Assembly (NCBI RefSeq): GCF_001668675.1
Contig: NZ_LZKQ01000071.1
Span: forward strand, 1-64,000
From: Mycobacterium asiaticum
GTDB taxonomy: Bacteria > Actinomycetota > Actinomycetes > Mycobacteriales > Mycobacteriaceae
Direction of reading: 5' to 3'
DNA length: 64,000 nt
Shown: positions 45,688 to 56,237 of the stretch, piece after piece
Numbering within the stretch: position 1 is the stretch's first letter
How the letters are laid out: the number at the start of each line of letters is the position of its first letter
Translations under genes and position numbers: made by a program
Notes under the pieces: model-generated
Told to the model about the DNA's origin: nothing
The model's input: the letters and a program-made list of their open reading frames with translations, nothing else
Databases searched by the model: none

Positions 45688-47673
45688 GTGTCCAAACTTT
45701 CAACCGCTGCGCGCCGATTGCTCATTGGCCGGCCGTTTCGCAGCGACCGGTTGAGCCACACGCTGCTGCCCAAGCGGATTGCTCTGCCGGTGTTCGCCTC
45801 CGACGCGCTCTCGTCGGTGGCATATGCACCCGAGGAAATCTTCCTGATGCTGTCGGTGGGCGGATTGGCGGCGTACACGCTGGCGCCGTGGATCGGGCTG
45901 GCGGTGGCCGCCGTCATGTTGGTGGTGGTGGCCAGCTACCGGCAGAACGTGCATGCCTACCCGTCCGGTGGCGGCGACTATGAGGTGGTCACCACCAACC
46001 TCGGCGCCAACGCCGGCCTGACGGTAGCCAGCGCCTTGATGGTGGATTACGTTCTGACCGTTGCGGTTTCGACAGCCTCGGCGATGTCGAACATCGGCTC
46101 GGCGATCCCGTTCGTGGCCCACCACAAGGTGTGGTTCTGCGTCGCCGCGATCTTGCTGGTCACGGCTTTGAACCTGCGCGGGGTCCGCGAGTCGGGTCTG
46201 GCGTTCGCGATTCCGACCTACGCGTTCATCATCGGCGTCGCAGGCATGCTCGGCTGGGGCCTGTTCCGGATCTTCGTGCTGGGCAACCCGCTGCAGGCCG
46301 AGTCGGCCAAGTACCACATGCATTCCGAGCACGGCAAGATCGTCGGCTTCGCGTTGGTGTTCCTGATGGCCCGGGCCTTTTCGTCGGGTTGTGCGGCGCT
46401 GACCGGTGTGGAGGCCATCAGCAACGGCGTGCCAGCCTTCGAGAAGCCCAAGTCCAAGAACGCGGCCACCACGCTGCTGATGCTGGGCGCGATCGCGGTG
46501 ACCCTGCTGATGGGCATCATCGTGCTGGCCAAGAAGACGGGGGTCCAGCTCGTCAGCGACCCCGCCCAATTGCCCGGCGCCCCACTCCAAAAGACATTGG
46601 TGACGCAACTGGCCCAGACGGTGTTCGGCAACTTCCACATCGGTTTCGTGCTGATCACCGCCGTCACCGCGCTGATTTTGGTGCTGGCCGCCAACACCGC
46701 CTTCAACGGATTCCCGGTGCTCGGCTCGGTGCTGGCCCAGCACAGTTACCTGCCGCGGCAGTTGCACACCCGCGGGGACCGGCTGGCGTTCTCCAACGGG
46801 ATCGCGTTCCTGTCGTTCTCGGCCTTGCTGGCAATAGTGGCGTTCCGCGCCGAGTTGAGCGCCCTGATCCAGCTCTACATCGTCGGGGTGTTCATTTCGT
46901 TCACCCTGAGCCAGATCGGCATGGTGCGGCACTGGACGCGGCTGCTGCGCACCGAAACCGATCAGGACGCGCGGCGACGGATGATTCGGTCCCGGATCGT
47001 CAACACCATCGGATTCATTGCCACCGGCACGGTGCTGCTGGTGGTGATGATCACCAAGTTCCTGGCCGGTGCGTGGATCGCCGTGGTCACCATGGCGCTG
47101 CTGTTCGGCTTGATGAAGCTGATCCGCCGGCACTACGACGGCGTCAGCCGCGAACTTGCCGAGCAGGCCGCCGAGCATGGCGACGAAATCGTGTTGCCCA
47201 GCCGCAATCACGCGCTGGTACTGGTGTCCAAGCTGCATCTGCCGACACTGCGCGCGCTGGCCTACGCGCGAGCCACCCGGCCCGACGTGCTCGAAGCGGT
47301 CACCGTCAGTGTCGACGAAGGCGAAACCCGTGAGCTGCAACAGCAGTGGGAGGAGAGCGATATCAGCGTCCCGCTGAAGGTGATCGCCTCCCCGTACCGC
47401 GAAATTACCCGCCCCATACTCGATTACGTCAAGCGGGTCAGCAAGGAGTCGCCGCGCACCGTGGTGACGGTGTTCATCCCGGAGTATGTGGTGGGGCGTT
47501 GGTGGGAACAGTTGCTACACAACCAGAGTGCGCTGCGACTCAAGGGTCGGCTGCTGTTCATGCCCGGTGTGATGGTGACTTCGGTTCCGTGGCAGCTGAC
47601 TTCGTCGGAGCGGATCAAGGCCCTACAGCCGCACGCCGCACCGGGTGACGCTCGCCGGGGTATCTTCGATTGA
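45688..47673 (+). CDS. KimA/KUP-like APC-superfamily permease, probable potassium importer
   Basis: 661 residues equivalent to Rv2690c, usually annotated as an amino-acid permease. About 12 transmembrane helices span residues 30-480 and a USP-like cytosolic domain makes up the last 170 residues. Segments PVFASDALSSVAYAPEEI, YRQNVHAYPSGGGDYEVV, MVDYVLTVAVS, ARAFSSGCAALTGVEAISNG and LLHNQSALRLKGRL match Bacillus subtilis KimA (YdaO), as I recall it, nearly word for word. KimA imports potassium with protons and is shut by cyclic di-AMP. The divergent ceoB-ceoC genes support a potassium role. GTG start at 45688; a longer reading overlaps the promoter. Confidence 0.8.
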   Translation: MSKLSTAARRLLIGRPFRSDRLSHTLLPKRIALPVFASDALSSVAYAPEEIFLMLSVGGLAAYTLAPWIGLAVAAVMLVVVASYRQNVHAYPSGGGDYEVVTTNLGANAGLTVASALMVDYVLTVAVSTASAMSNIGSAIPFVAHHKVWFCVAAILLVTALNLRGVRESGLAFAIPTYAFIIGVAGMLGWGLFRIFVLGNPLQAESAKYHMHSEHGKIVGFALVFLMARAFSSGCAALTGVEAISNGVPAFEKPKSKNAATTLLMLGAIAVTLLMGIIVLAKKTGVQLVSDPAQLPGAPLQKTLVTQLAQTVFGNFHIGFVLITAVTALILVLAANTAFNGFPVLGSVLAQHSYLPRQLHTRGDRLAFSNGIAFLSFSALLAIVAFRAELSALIQLYIVGVFISFTLSQIGMVRHWTRLLRTETDQDARRRMIRSRIVNTIGFIATGTVLLVVMITKFLAGAWIAVVTMALLFGLMKLIRRHYDGVSRELAEQAAEHGDEIVLPSRNHALVLVSKLHLPTLRALAYARATRPDVLEAVTVSVDEGETRELQQQWEESDISVPLKVIASPYREITRPILDYVKRVSKESPRTVVTVFIPEYVVGRWWEQLLHNQSALRLKGRLLFMPGVMVTSVPWQLTSSERIKALQPHAAPGDARRGIFD

Positions 47674-48866
47674 TCGACGAAACCGCCAGCGGGGAGCTCA
47701 CTCTGGTGACCGGGGCGCCCGCCAACGGCGGCAGCTGCGTCGCGCACCATGAAGGACGGGTGGTGTTCGTCCGCTACGCATTGCCGGGGGAGCGGGTCCG
47801 GGTGCGGGTGACCGCGGACCGCGGTTCGTATTGGCACGCAGAGGCCGTCGAGGTGATCGAACCCGCGGCCGATCGGACGGAGTCGCTGTGTCCGATCGCC
47901 GGCGTGCACGGTGCCGGGTGCTGCGATCTGGCGTTCGTGAACCCCGCCGCGGCGCGGTCGATAAAGGCTCAGGTGGTGGCCAATCAGCTGGAACGGCTCG
48001 GTGGCCACAGTTGGTCCGGTGTGGCCGAACCGATTTCGGACACCGGGCCGACCGGATGGCGCACCCGGGTCCGGCTCGAGGTGGGTGCGGACGGTTGTCC
48101 CGGGTTCCACCGCTACCACAGCGACGAGTTAATAACCGATCTGCGCTGCGGGCAGTTGCCCGACGGCATGCTGGACGGATTGGACGAAGTGCCGTCGCCG
48201 CCGGGCGCCCACCTGCACGCGGTGCTCGACGACGACGGGCAACGCCACGTGGTGCGCACGGTGCGCAAGGGCAAGCGCACCGCAGCCACGGTGACCGAGG
48301 GTGACTACCACGCGGTGCAGCGCGTGGGTGGGCGCAGTTGGCGGCTGCCGGTGACGGCGTTCTGGCAATCCCACCGCGATGCCGCTCGGGTGTACAGCGA
48401 GCTGGTCGCGGACTGGACGCAGCCGGCTTCGGGCAGCACGGCCTGGGATCTGTACGGCGGCGCCGGGATTTTCGCCGCGACGCTAGCGGCCGGCGTGGGG
48501 GAGTCGGGGCGGGTGCTCAGCGTGGACACCTCGCGGGCGGCTTCGGGTGCGGCCCGGGTCGCCCTGGCCGATCTGCCCCAGGTCGACGTCGTCACCGATT
48601 CGGTGCGACGGGCGCTGGCGGCCCAAGAGGACAGCGCCGACGTCGCGGTGCTCGATCCGCCCCGCTCGGGCGCCGGCCGCGAGATCATCGATCTGCTGGC
48701 CGCCGCGGGTGTGCCCCGGATAGTCCATATCGGTTGTGAGGCAGCATCTTTCGCTCGCGACGTGGGACTGTACCGCGGTCACGGCTATGCCGTGGAACAG
48801 ATCAGGGTGTTCGATGCCTTCCCCTTGACCCATCACGTGGAATGCGTGGCCCTGCTCACCCGCTAG
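47670..48866 (+). CDS. TRAM-domain RNA (uracil-5-)methyltransferase
   Basis: 398 residues equivalent to Rv2689c. N-terminal TRAM domain (LTLVTGAPANGGSCVAHHEG, FVRYALPGERVRVRV), cysteines for an Fe-S cluster (CPIAGVHGAGCC), and a SAM domain with FWQSH, DLYGGAGIFAATLA, and LDPPRSGAG. The catalytic Cys is in HIGCEAAS and the base Glu in HHVECVALL, as in RlmD/TrmA enzymes, so it probably makes m5U in rRNA or tRNA. The TTG start overlaps the permease stop (TTGA). It is possible that the true start is slightly later. Confidence 0.85.
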   Translation: MIDETASGELTLVTGAPANGGSCVAHHEGRVVFVRYALPGERVRVRVTADRGSYWHAEAVEVIEPAADRTESLCPIAGVHGAGCCDLAFVNPAAARSIKAQVVANQLERLGGHSWSGVAEPISDTGPTGWRTRVRLEVGADGCPGFHRYHSDELITDLRCGQLPDGMLDGLDEVPSPPGAHLHAVLDDDGQRHVVRTVRKGKRTAATVTEGDYHAVQRVGGRSWRLPVTAFWQSHRDAARVYSELVADWTQPASGSTAWDLYGGAGIFAATLAAGVGESGRVLSVDTSRAASGAARVALADLPQVDVVTDSVRRALAAQEDSADVAVLDPPRSGAGREIIDLLAAAGVPRIVHIGCEAASFARDVGLYRGHGYAVEQIRVFDAFPLTHHVECVALLTR

Positions 48867-48930
48867 ACTCCGTCGCGGTGTGCCGGGAAGTCTGGTCGGC
48901 GATCCCATTGTCGACCGATCGAAAGCAACT

Positions 48931-50394
48931 GTGAACGATTCCGCCCATTACGCGTCTATTGTGCTGTTCGCCAGTGCGCTGGGCTTGATTGCCGTGCTGG
49001 CCAACCGCCTCACCGAGCGGGTGAAGGTTCCGGTGGCCCTACTGGTGCTGGTCGGCGCGGCCGTCACCGTACACCTTGTGCCCGCGGTGCAGGCGCCCGC
49101 CGAGCGGACCGTCGAGCGGGTGCTGACCGTCGCGCTGGTGTTCGTGTTATTCGACGGCGGCATGCACATCGGGCTGCGGCGTTTCCGTGCTGCGGCGGGC
49201 CCCATTCTGTCGCTCGGTGTCCTGGGCACCGGGCTCACCGTCGTAGGTGCGGCGCTGATGCTGCACTACGCGTTCGGAATCAATTGGTACGCAGCAGTTT
49301 TGGTGGCCACCGCGGTGGCCCCCACCGATCCGGCGGTCGTCTTCGCGGTGCTGGGCAAGCGCGAGATCGCGGGTCGCAGCGGCACCATCCTGGAAGGCGA
49401 GTCCGGCGCCAACGACCCGGTCGGAATCTCGCTGATGGTCGGTCTCGTTGCCGCCGGCGGCCTCAGCGCAGCCGGTTTCGCAAATGTGGGAACCGCATTC
49501 GTGTTGCAGATGGCGATCGGGGTGGGCGTCGGACTGATCGGCGGCCGTGCCCTGCTGGCATTCATGCGTCGCGTGGCCCTGCCCAGCGAGGGGCTCTACC
49601 CGCTGCGGACGATGGCGTCCAGCGTCATGCTGTACGGCATCGCGACGCTTGCGCACGGTTCGGGATTCCTGGCGGTGTTCGTGGCCGGCATCATGATCGG
49701 CGACGCTCGTGCCCCGTACAAGCCGGAGATCAAGCGCTTTCATGCCGCCCTGGCCGGGCTGGCCGAGATCGTCGCCTTTGCCGTCCTCGGGTTGACCGTC
49801 GACCTGCGCATGCTCACCCATCCCGATGTGTGGATCCCCGGGCTTGTCCTTGGCCTCGGGCTGACGCTCGTGATCCGTCCGCTGGCGGTCGGCGCCTGCC
49901 TGATCCCGGTGGACCTGCGGCGCAACGAACGACTCTTCATTCTGGCCGCCGGCCTCAAAGGCGCGGTGCCGATCCTGTTGGGGGAGTTCCTGCGGGCCGC
50001 GCACATCGCCGACGCCGAACGGCTGTACGGCATCGTGGTGGTCGTCGTCGCATTCTCGGTGCTGGTGCAGGGCAGTTCGGTACCCGGTATCGCGCGGCTG
50101 CTGCACCTGCCGATGCGCACGGTCGAGCCGCATCCGTGGGAGGTCAGCGTCCGGTTACAGGACGAACCGGAGGGCGTGCACCGGTTCCACGTCGCCGCCG
50201 AGTCACCCGCCGAGGGATGCACGATCGAAGCGCTGGGCGAGCATGTCGGCGACATCTGGGTGAGCATGGTGGTGCGCGACTCCGGCCTGGTGCCGGTCCG
50301 GGGTGACATCGCGTTGCGGGCCGGGGATGAGGTCGTCGTGCTGGCGGATCCCGAATTGCGTGACTCGCTCGCCGAACTGTTCGGCGCCGCGTAG
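48931..50394 (+). CDS. CPA-family Na+/K+:H+ antiporter with RCK_C domain
   Basis: 487 residues. About 12 transmembrane helices; motifs APTDPAVVFAVLGKR and LEGESGANDPVGISLMVGLV are the ion-binding TD/ND pair of CPA1/NhaP2-type antiporters. The C-terminal 100 residues contain an RCK_C-like domain (GCTIEALGEHVGDIWVSMVV, ALRAGDEVVVLADPE), the gate found in potassium/proton antiporters (CvrA/KhtU types). A GTG at 48931 is chosen; one 17 codons upstream would give a less typical start. M. tuberculosis has other genes here (arsenite-pump-like), as I recall. Confidence 0.85.
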   Translation: MNDSAHYASIVLFASALGLIAVLANRLTERVKVPVALLVLVGAAVTVHLVPAVQAPAERTVERVLTVALVFVLFDGGMHIGLRRFRAAAGPILSLGVLGTGLTVVGAALMLHYAFGINWYAAVLVATAVAPTDPAVVFAVLGKREIAGRSGTILEGESGANDPVGISLMVGLVAAGGLSAAGFANVGTAFVLQMAIGVGVGLIGGRALLAFMRRVALPSEGLYPLRTMASSVMLYGIATLAHGSGFLAVFVAGIMIGDARAPYKPEIKRFHAALAGLAEIVAFAVLGLTVDLRMLTHPDVWIPGLVLGLGLTLVIRPLAVGACLIPVDLRRNERLFILAAGLKGAVPILLGEFLRAAHIADAERLYGIVVVVVAFSVLVQGSSVPGIARLLHLPMRTVEPHPWEVSVRLQDEPEGVHRFHVAAESPAEGCTIEALGEHVGDIWVSMVVRDSGLVPVRGDIALRAGDEVVVLADPELRDSLAELFGAA

Positions 50395-50430
50395 CGGTGC
50401 GTTGTCGCCGGCGCTGCGTAGACTGGCGAG

Positions 50431-52359
50431 ATGCTGGAACAGATCCGCGGGCCCGCTGATCTGCAGCACCTTTCCCAACAGCAGCTACGCGACCTGGCGC
50501 AGGAGATCCGCGAGTTTCTGATCCACAAGGTGGCTGCAACCGGAGGGCATCTGGGGCCAAATCTCGGCGTCGTCGAATTGACGTTGGCATTGCACCGGGT
50601 TTTCGATTCGCCGCACGACCCGATCATCTTCGACACCGGTCACCAGGCCTACGTGCACAAGATGCTCACCGGGCGCGCGCACGACTTCGAGAGCCTGCGC
50701 AAGAAGGGCGGTCTGTCGGGCTATCCGTCCCGCGCGGAAAGCGAGCACGACTGGGTCGAGTCCAGCCACGCCAGCGCCGCGCTGTCCTACGCCGACGGTC
50801 TGGCCAAGGCGTTCGAGCTGAGCGGGCACCGCAACCGGCACGTGGTCGCGGTGGTCGGTGACGGCGCGCTCACCGGCGGCATGTGCTGGGAGGCACTCAA
50901 CAACATCGCCGCCTCCAATCGGCCCGTGATCGTCGTCGTCAACGACAACGGACGCAGCTACGCGCCGACGATCGGTGGCGTGGCGGACCATCTGGCCACC
51001 CTGCGGTTGCAGCCGGCCTACGAACAGTTCCTCGAGCGCGGCCGCAACGCCATGCGATCGGTGCCGGTGGTCGGCGAGGTCGCCTACCACTTTTTGCACA
51101 GCGTCAAGGCCGGGATCAAGGACTCGCTGTCCCCGCAGTTGCTGTTCACCGACCTCGGGCTCAAGTACGTCGGCCCGGTCGACGGGCACGACGAGCGGGC
51201 GGTCGAAGTCGCGTTGCGCAGCGCCCGCGGCTTCGGTGCACCGGTCATCGTGCACGTCGCCACCCGCAAGGGGATGGGTTACGGCCCGGCCGAGGCCGAC
51301 GAGGCCGAGCAGATGCACTCGACGGTGCCGATCGACCCCCGCACCGGGCTGGCCACCAAGGTGGCCGGACCGGGCTGGACGGCGACGTTCGCCGACGCGT
51401 TGATCGCGCACGGTCGCCGGCGTCGCGACATCGTGGCGATCACCGCCGCGATGCCCGGGCCCACCGGGTTGTCGGCGTTCGGGGAGGCGTTTCCGGACCG
51501 ATTGTTCGATGTCGGCATCGCCGAGCAGCATGCGATGACGTCGGCGGCCGGGCTGGCGATGGGCGGGATGCACCCGGTGGTGGCGATCTACTCGACGTTC
51601 CTCAACCGGGCCTTCGACCAGATCATGATGGACGTGGCGTTGCACAAGCTGCCCGTCACCATGGTGCTCGACCGCGCCGGCATCACCGGCAACGACGGCG
51701 CCAGCCACAACGGCATGTGGGACCTGTCGATCCTGGGCATCGTCCCGGGCATGCGGGTGGCCGCGCCGCGTGACGCCGCCCGGTTGCGGGAGGAACTCGC
51801 CGAGGCGCTCGAGGTCGGCGACGGCCCGACGGCCATTCGTTTCCCCAAAGGCGATGTGGGTGAGGACATCCCGGCCATCGAACGACGCGGCGCGGGTACC
51901 TCGGGTATCGACGTGCTCGCGGTGCCGGGCAACGGCCTGAGCAAGGACGTGCTGTTGGTGGCGGTGGGTGCGTTCGCGTCGATGGCGCTCGGGGTGGCCA
52001 AGCGGCTGCACAACCAGGGCATCGGCGTGACTGTGATCGACCCGCGCTGGGTGCTGCCGGTACCCGACGGGGTACGGGACCTGGCGCAGCAGCACAAGCT
52101 GGTGGTGACGCTGGAGGACAACGGCATGTCCGGCGGGGTGGGTTCGGCGGTGTCGGCGGCGCTGCGCAGCGCCGAGATCGACATCCCGTGCCGCGACGTG
52201 GGCCTGCCGCAGAACTTCTACGAGCACGCGTCCCGCGGGGAGGTGCTGGCCGACCTCGGGCTCACCGACCAGGATGTGGCCCGCCGCATCACGGGTTGGG
52301 TTGCGGCGCTGAACAGTTCGGCGGCGGAGCCGACCGAGATCAGCGAGCGCCTCGACTAG
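50431..52359 (+). CDS. dxs: Dxs, 1-deoxy-D-xylulose-5-phosphate synthase
   Basis: 642 residues (M. tuberculosis Dxs1 about 638). Thiamine-diphosphate enzyme starting the MEP route to isopentenyl diphosphate. Thiamine/Mg motif [40 protein letters not shown]; pyrimidine-binding segment [15 protein letters not shown] with the catalytic Glu; transketolase C-terminal domain at 520-640. ATG start. Convergent with the RNase D-like gene, both stop codons in CTAG at 52356-52359. Confidence 0.97.
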   Translation: MLEQIRGPADLQHLSQQQLRDLAQEIREFLIHKVAATGGHLGPNLGVVELTLALHRVFDSPHDPIIFDTGHQAYVHKMLTGRAHDFESLRKKGGLSGYPSRAESEHDWVESSHASAALSYADGLAKAFELSGHRNRHVVAVVGDGALTGGMCWEALNNIAASNRPVIVVVNDNGRSYAPTIGGVADHLATLRLQPAYEQFLERGRNAMRSVPVVGEVAYHFLHSVKAGIKDSLSPQLLFTDLGLKYVGPVDGHDERAVEVALRSARGFGAPVIVHVATRKGMGYGPAEADEAEQMHSTVPIDPRTGLATKVAGPGWTATFADALIAHGRRRRDIVAITAAMPGPTGLSAFGEAFPDRLFDVGIAEQHAMTSAAGLAMGGMHPVVAIYSTFLNRAFDQIMMDVALHKLPVTMVLDRAGITGNDGASHNGMWDLSILGIVPGMRVAAPRDAARLREELAEALEVGDGPTAIRFPKGDVGEDIPAIERRGAGTSGIDVLAVPGNGLSKDVLLVAVGAFASMALGVAKRLHNQGIGVTVIDPRWVLPVPDGVRDLAQQHKLVVTLEDNGMSGGVGSAVSAALRSAEIDIPCRDVGLPQNFYEHASRGEVLADLGLTDQDVARRITGWVAALNSSAAEPTEISERLD

Positions 52360-53669
52360 CGGTCGCTGGAATCGCCCCCGGTCTGCGCGGCCCGTAGCAA
52401 CGCCGCCGCCAGGGCGGGCACCACCAGTTCGCGCTGCCACGGCCGTGCCTGCCCGGCGATTAGGAACCCCTCCACGACGGTGGCCGGATCGGCGGCTCCG
52501 GCGCTCAATTCATCCCATTCCCAACACAATCGGCGAACCAGGTCGGGCGCGACCAGGTTCTCCGTCGGGATCTTCACCTGCTCGGACAGCTCGCTGAGCG
52601 CCGCCCGGACGGCGTCCAGTCGCGCGGCGGCCTCCGGTTTGCGCCTGCTCCACCGGGCCGGCGGGGGTGGTCCGTTCGGCACGTCTACGACCTGCGGCAG
52701 ATCCTGGTTCTGCCTGGCCGCTTCCAGCGCCGACAGCCACATCGGCGCGCTGCGACGCTGGTGGCGCCCACCGAACACCGGCAGCTTCACCAGGTCGTCG
52801 ACCGACTTAGGGTCGGTGAGCGCGGCCTCGATGATCGCGGAGTCCGGCAGAATGCGGCGCGGCGCGATGTCGCGCCGCTGGGCGATCCGGTCGCGCATTG
52901 TCCAGAGTTCGCGGACCGCGGCCAGCCCGCGGCGGTCGTGCACGCGGTGAATGCCTGACGTTCGTCGCCACCGGTCGCGCCGCCCAACGGCACTGGCCGA
53001 ACGTTCTTCGTATAACCGCAGGTATTCGAATTCCTGTGCGGCCCAATCGGATTTGCCTTGCTGCGCCAGGATCTCGGCCTCCGCAGCCCGCAGTTCGAGC
53101 AGCAGTTCGACGTCCAGGGCGGCGTAGTTCAGCCAGGCCGGGGGCAACGGGCGCTTGGACCAGTCGGCCGCGCCGTGGCCCTTGGCCAACCGCTGACCCA
53201 GCAACCGTTCGACCATGGCCGCCAGGTTCACCCGCTCGAATCCGGCCAGCCGCCCGGCCAGCTCGGTGTCGTACAACGCCGGGGGCCGCATGCCGACCTC
53301 CGCCAGGCACGGCAGGTCCTGGTCGGCGGAGTGCAGAATCCATTCGTCCTGGCCAAGCACCTCGGCGACCGGCCGCACTACCGTCAGCGGGTCACCGCCG
53401 TGGCTGACCGGGTCGATGAGCACGGTGCCGGCACCGGACCGCCGGATCTGGATCAGGTAGGCCCGGTTGGAATACCGAAAACCCGACGCGCGTTCGGCGT
53501 CCACCGCGAACGGACCCCGACCGCGATCGAGTTGCTCTGCGGCAGAGGCGATTTGGTCAACCGTGACGGAGAGTTCGGGCATGCCGTCAGCCGGGTGTGC
53601 GAGCAGCGGAGCCTCGGGGTCCGTGCTGCCCGGCGGATCTGTCTCCTCAGGAGACGGGTCGGGGCACAT
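52356..53669 (-). CDS. RNase D-like 3'-5' exoribonuclease with HRDC domain
   Basis: 437 residues equivalent to Rv2681. DEDD exonuclease motifs: [10 protein letters not shown] (Asp, Glu), [12 protein letters not shown] (Asp), [14 protein letters not shown] (Tyr, Asp). Downstream is an HRDC domain ([20 protein letters not shown]) and a second RNase-D C-terminal domain. It probably trims tRNA or other structured RNA 3' ends. An ATG start at 53669 lies 1 bp after the DUF3000 stop, so the two are co-transcribed. Confidence 0.87.
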   Translation of the reverse strand: MCPDPSPEETDPPGSTDPEAPLLAHPADGMPELSVTVDQIASAAEQLDRGRGPFAVDAERASGFRYSNRAYLIQIRRSGAGTVLIDPVSHGGDPLTVVRPVAEVLGQDEWILHSADQDLPCLAEVGMRPPALYDTELAGRLAGFERVNLAAMVERLLGQRLAKGHGAADWSKRPLPPAWLNYAALDVELLLELRAAEAEILAQQGKSDWAAQEFEYLRLYEERSASAVGRRDRWRRTSGIHRVHDRRGLAAVRELWTMRDRIAQRRDIAPRRILPDSAIIEAALTDPKSVDDLVKLPVFGGRHQRRSAPMWLSALEAARQNQDLPQVVDVPNGPPPPARWSRRKPEAAARLDAVRAALSELSEQVKIPTENLVAPDLVRRLCWEWDELSAGAADPATVVEGFLIAGQARPWQRELVVPALAAALLRAAQTGGDSSDR

Positions 53670-53670
53670 G

Positions 53671-54255
53671 TCAGGCGCGTGACCGTGAGCTCAGGTCGGT
53701 GACACCGGCCGGTGGCAAACCGGCGGCGTGCTCGAGGACATCACAGAAGGCTTGGACATGGCTGCCCACGTCGGGCGTGGTGGCCGTCCAGGAAGCCCGC
53801 AGTTCCAGTTGGTGGGCGCGGGGCGGGCCGGAGATGTCGCCGTAGCGAACCGACGTGGTGGCGGTGACCGTGCCGCCCAGCGCGGTCATCTGTTCGGTGT
53901 GCGAGTCCAGCGCCTCGGCCAGCCAACTCCACGCCACTTCCGGCAGCAGCGGGTCGATGGCCTCGTGCGAATCGAGGTCGGCCTGGATGTAGGCCACCAG
54001 GCGGATGGTGCCGTCCCAGGCGTCGGAACCGTCCGGGTCATAGAGCAGGATGAGCCTGCCGAAGGCGTCCCCCTCGGACCGCTCCGGGACGATGTCCAGG
54101 TCGGGGTGTTTGACCTCGGCTCCCAGCGCGTAGCTGAACGGTGCCAGGCGTTGCGGGGGACGGATGGGGCCCAGTTCGATCTCCGGCCGCACGGTGACAC
54201 CGTTCATGGCCGCTACCGCTTCGCGGAATGGCTCAGGTTCGACGGCGGACGTCAC
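53671..54255 (-). CDS. DUF3000 protein
   Basis: 194 residues equivalent to Rv2680. LILLYDPDGSDAWDGTIRLVAYIQADLD and EVAWSWLAEALDSHTE carry the DUF3000 pattern: a compact alpha/beta domain with no known catalytic motif. Function unknown. GTG start. It is located 57 bp after echA15 on the same strand and directly before the RNase D-like gene. Confidence 0.8.
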   Translation of the reverse strand: MTSAVEPEPFREAVAAMNGVTVRPEIELGPIRPPQRLAPFSYALGAEVKHPDLDIVPERSEGDAFGRLILLYDPDGSDAWDGTIRLVAYIQADLDSHEAIDPLLPEVAWSWLAEALDSHTEQMTALGGTVTATTSVRYGDISGPPRAHQLELRASWTATTPDVGSHVQAFCDVLEHAAGLPPAGVTDLSSRSRA

Positions 54256-54312
54256 AGGCTTCGACGGTAGACCTATGTCTCGACACGCGCTAAAAGGCGC
54301 GCCGAACCGCGC

Positions 54313-55119
54313 TCAGCTGTCGGAGGCGCCAATAAACCGTGCGGGCCGCTTCTCGCGGTGCGCCGCGAGCCCTTCGCGCACGTCAGGGCCACTGAAGCCG
54401 ATGAACTCCAGCCCCAGCGACGTCTCGAAAGCGGGTGCGAACATGCGGTACCAGTGATTGAGGCTGTGCTTGGTCCAGCGGATCGCATTCTGGGCGCCGG
54501 CGGCCAGATCGTCGGCGAGGCGCGTCGCGGTGGACAACACGTCGTCGTCGTCGACGCAGGTCGAGACCAGGCCGATGCGTTCGGCCTCTTCGCCGGACAG
54601 TGGCTCGCAGGTGAGCAGGTAGTACTTCGCCTTGGCCATCCCGACCAGCAGAGGCCAGCAGATCGCGGCGTGGTCGCCGGCCGCGACGCCGAGCTTGGTG
54701 TGCCCGTCGATGATCTTCGCCGACCTGCCGGCCACCGAGATGTCGGCCAGCAGGGCCACCACCAGGCCGGCGCCGACGGCCGGGCCCCTGATCGCCGACA
54801 CCACCGGTTTGCCGAAGTTGACCAGGTTGAGCACCAGATCGCGGGCCTCGCGCATGATCCGCAGGCGGCCTTCGTAGTCGCCGATCGTCTCGTCGATCAG
54901 GTCGAAGCTGCCGCCCGAGGAGAACGCTTTGCCCTCACCGCGCACCAGTACGGCTCGGACTTGCGGGTCGCGGTCGATCACCGGCCAGATGTCGGCCAGA
55001 TCGCGGTGCATCTGCGGGCCGACCGAATTGAGACCGGGCGCATCGAGAACGAGATTCAGCACGCCGTTGTCGTTGGGTTCGCAGCGCAGACTCGGGAAGT
55101 CGTCATAGGTTGCAGGCAT
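54313..55119 (-). CDS. echA15: Crotonase-superfamily protein (EchA15-like)
   Basis: 268 residues equivalent to Rv2679. Oxyanion-hole loops [17 protein letters not shown] and [20 protein letters not shown] are crotonase features. The two hydratase glutamates are not kept: the usual GGGxE reads GAGLV and the usual PE reads GH in [16 protein letters not shown]. It may therefore act as an isomerase, thioesterase or decarboxylase-type crotonase and not a true enoyl-CoA hydratase. ATG of MPATYDDF chosen; it is 44 bp from the divergent hemE start. Confidence 0.82.
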   Translation of the reverse strand: MPATYDDFPSLRCEPNDNGVLNLVLDAPGLNSVGPQMHRDLADIWPVIDRDPQVRAVLVRGEGKAFSSGGSFDLIDETIGDYEGRLRIMREARDLVLNLVNFGKPVVSAIRGPAVGAGLVVALLADISVAGRSAKIIDGHTKLGVAAGDHAAICWPLLVGMAKAKYYLLTCEPLSGEEAERIGLVSTCVDDDDVLSTATRLADDLAAGAQNAIRWTKHSLNHWYRMFAPAFETSLGLEFIGFSGPDVREGLAAHREKRPARFIGASDS

Positions 55120-55163
55120 CGGCCTTGATGGTACGGAATGGCTGCATGGCAGCATTGAGCCCA

Positions 55164-56237
55164 GTGAATACTTCTGCGCGTACCCGCCGCGACCTCCCGA
55201 AGTCGCCCTATCTGGCCGCAGTCGCCGGCCGCGAACCCAGCCGGGTTCCGGTGTGGTTCATGCGCCAGGCCGGCCGCTCGCTGCCCGAATACCGCGCGCT
55301 GCGCGAACACCACCGCATGCTGGACGCCTGCTTCGAACCGGAGGTGGCCTGCGAGATCACCCTGCAGCCGATCCGCCGCTACGACACCGACGCGGCGATC
55401 CTGTTCTCCGACATCGTGGTGCCGCTGCGCGCCGCGGGCGTGGACCTGGACATCGTCGCGGACGTGGGTCCGGTGATCGCCGACCCGGTGCGCACCACGG
55501 CCGATGTCGACGCCATGAAACCCCTTGACGCCCAAGCGATCCAGCCGGTGCTGGACGCGGTGGGGCTGCTGGTCGCCGCGCTCGGCGATGTCCCGCTGAT
55601 CGGGTTCGCCGGCGCCCCGTTCACCCTGGCCTCCTACCTGGTGGAGGGCGGTCCGAGCCGCCACCACGCCCGAACCAAGGCGATGATGCTGGCCGAGCCG
55701 GCCACCTGGCACGCGTTGATGGCCAAGCTGGCCGACCTCACCATCGAGTTCCTGCGCGGGCAACTCGACGCCGGGGTGGACGCCATCCAGGTCTTCGACT
55801 CGTGGGCCGGGACGCTGTCGCTGGCCGATTACCGCAATTTTGTGCTGCCGCACAGCGCCCGCGTCTTCGCCGAACTGGCCGAGTACGGCGTGCCGATGAC
55901 ACACTTCGGCGTCGGGACCGCCGAACTGCTGGGCGCCATGTCCGAGGCGGTGCAGCCGGGCCGGGCCCGCGTCGTCGGCGTGGACTGGCGGACCTCCCTG
56001 ACCGACGCTGCCGGCCGGGTGCAGCCCGGCACGGCGCTGCAGGGCAACCTCGATCCCGTGGTCGTGCTGGCCGGCTGGGAGGTGGCCGAGCGCGCCGCGC
56101 GCGCTGTCGTCGACGACGGACGCCGCGCCGTGCAGGCCGGGGCGGCCGGGCACGTCTTCAACCTCGGGCACGGCGTGCTGCCCGAAACCGACCCCGGCGT
56201 GCTGACCGACCTGGTGGCGCTGGTCCACTCGCTATGA
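55164..56237 (+). CDS. hemE: HemE, uroporphyrinogen decarboxylase
   Basis: 357 residues, the length I recall for M. tuberculosis HemE. Converts uroporphyrinogen III to coproporphyrinogen III. The signature [18 protein letters not shown] near the N-terminus, [18 protein letters not shown], and [17 protein letters not shown] are all present. GTG start at 55164. The stop overlaps the hemY start by 4 bp (ATGA): coupled translation in the haem operon. Confidence 0.96.
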   Translation: MNTSARTRRDLPKSPYLAAVAGREPSRVPVWFMRQAGRSLPEYRALREHHRMLDACFEPEVACEITLQPIRRYDTDAAILFSDIVVPLRAAGVDLDIVADVGPVIADPVRTTADVDAMKPLDAQAIQPVLDAVGLLVAALGDVPLIGFAGAPFTLASYLVEGGPSRHHARTKAMMLAEPATWHALMAKLADLTIEFLRGQLDAGVDAIQVFDSWAGTLSLADYRNFVLPHSARVFAELAEYGVPMTHFGVGTAELLGAMSEAVQPGRARVVGVDWRTSLTDAAGRVQPGTALQGNLDPVVVLAGWEVAERAARAVVDDGRRAVQAGAAGHVFNLGHGVLPETDPGVLTDLVALVHSL

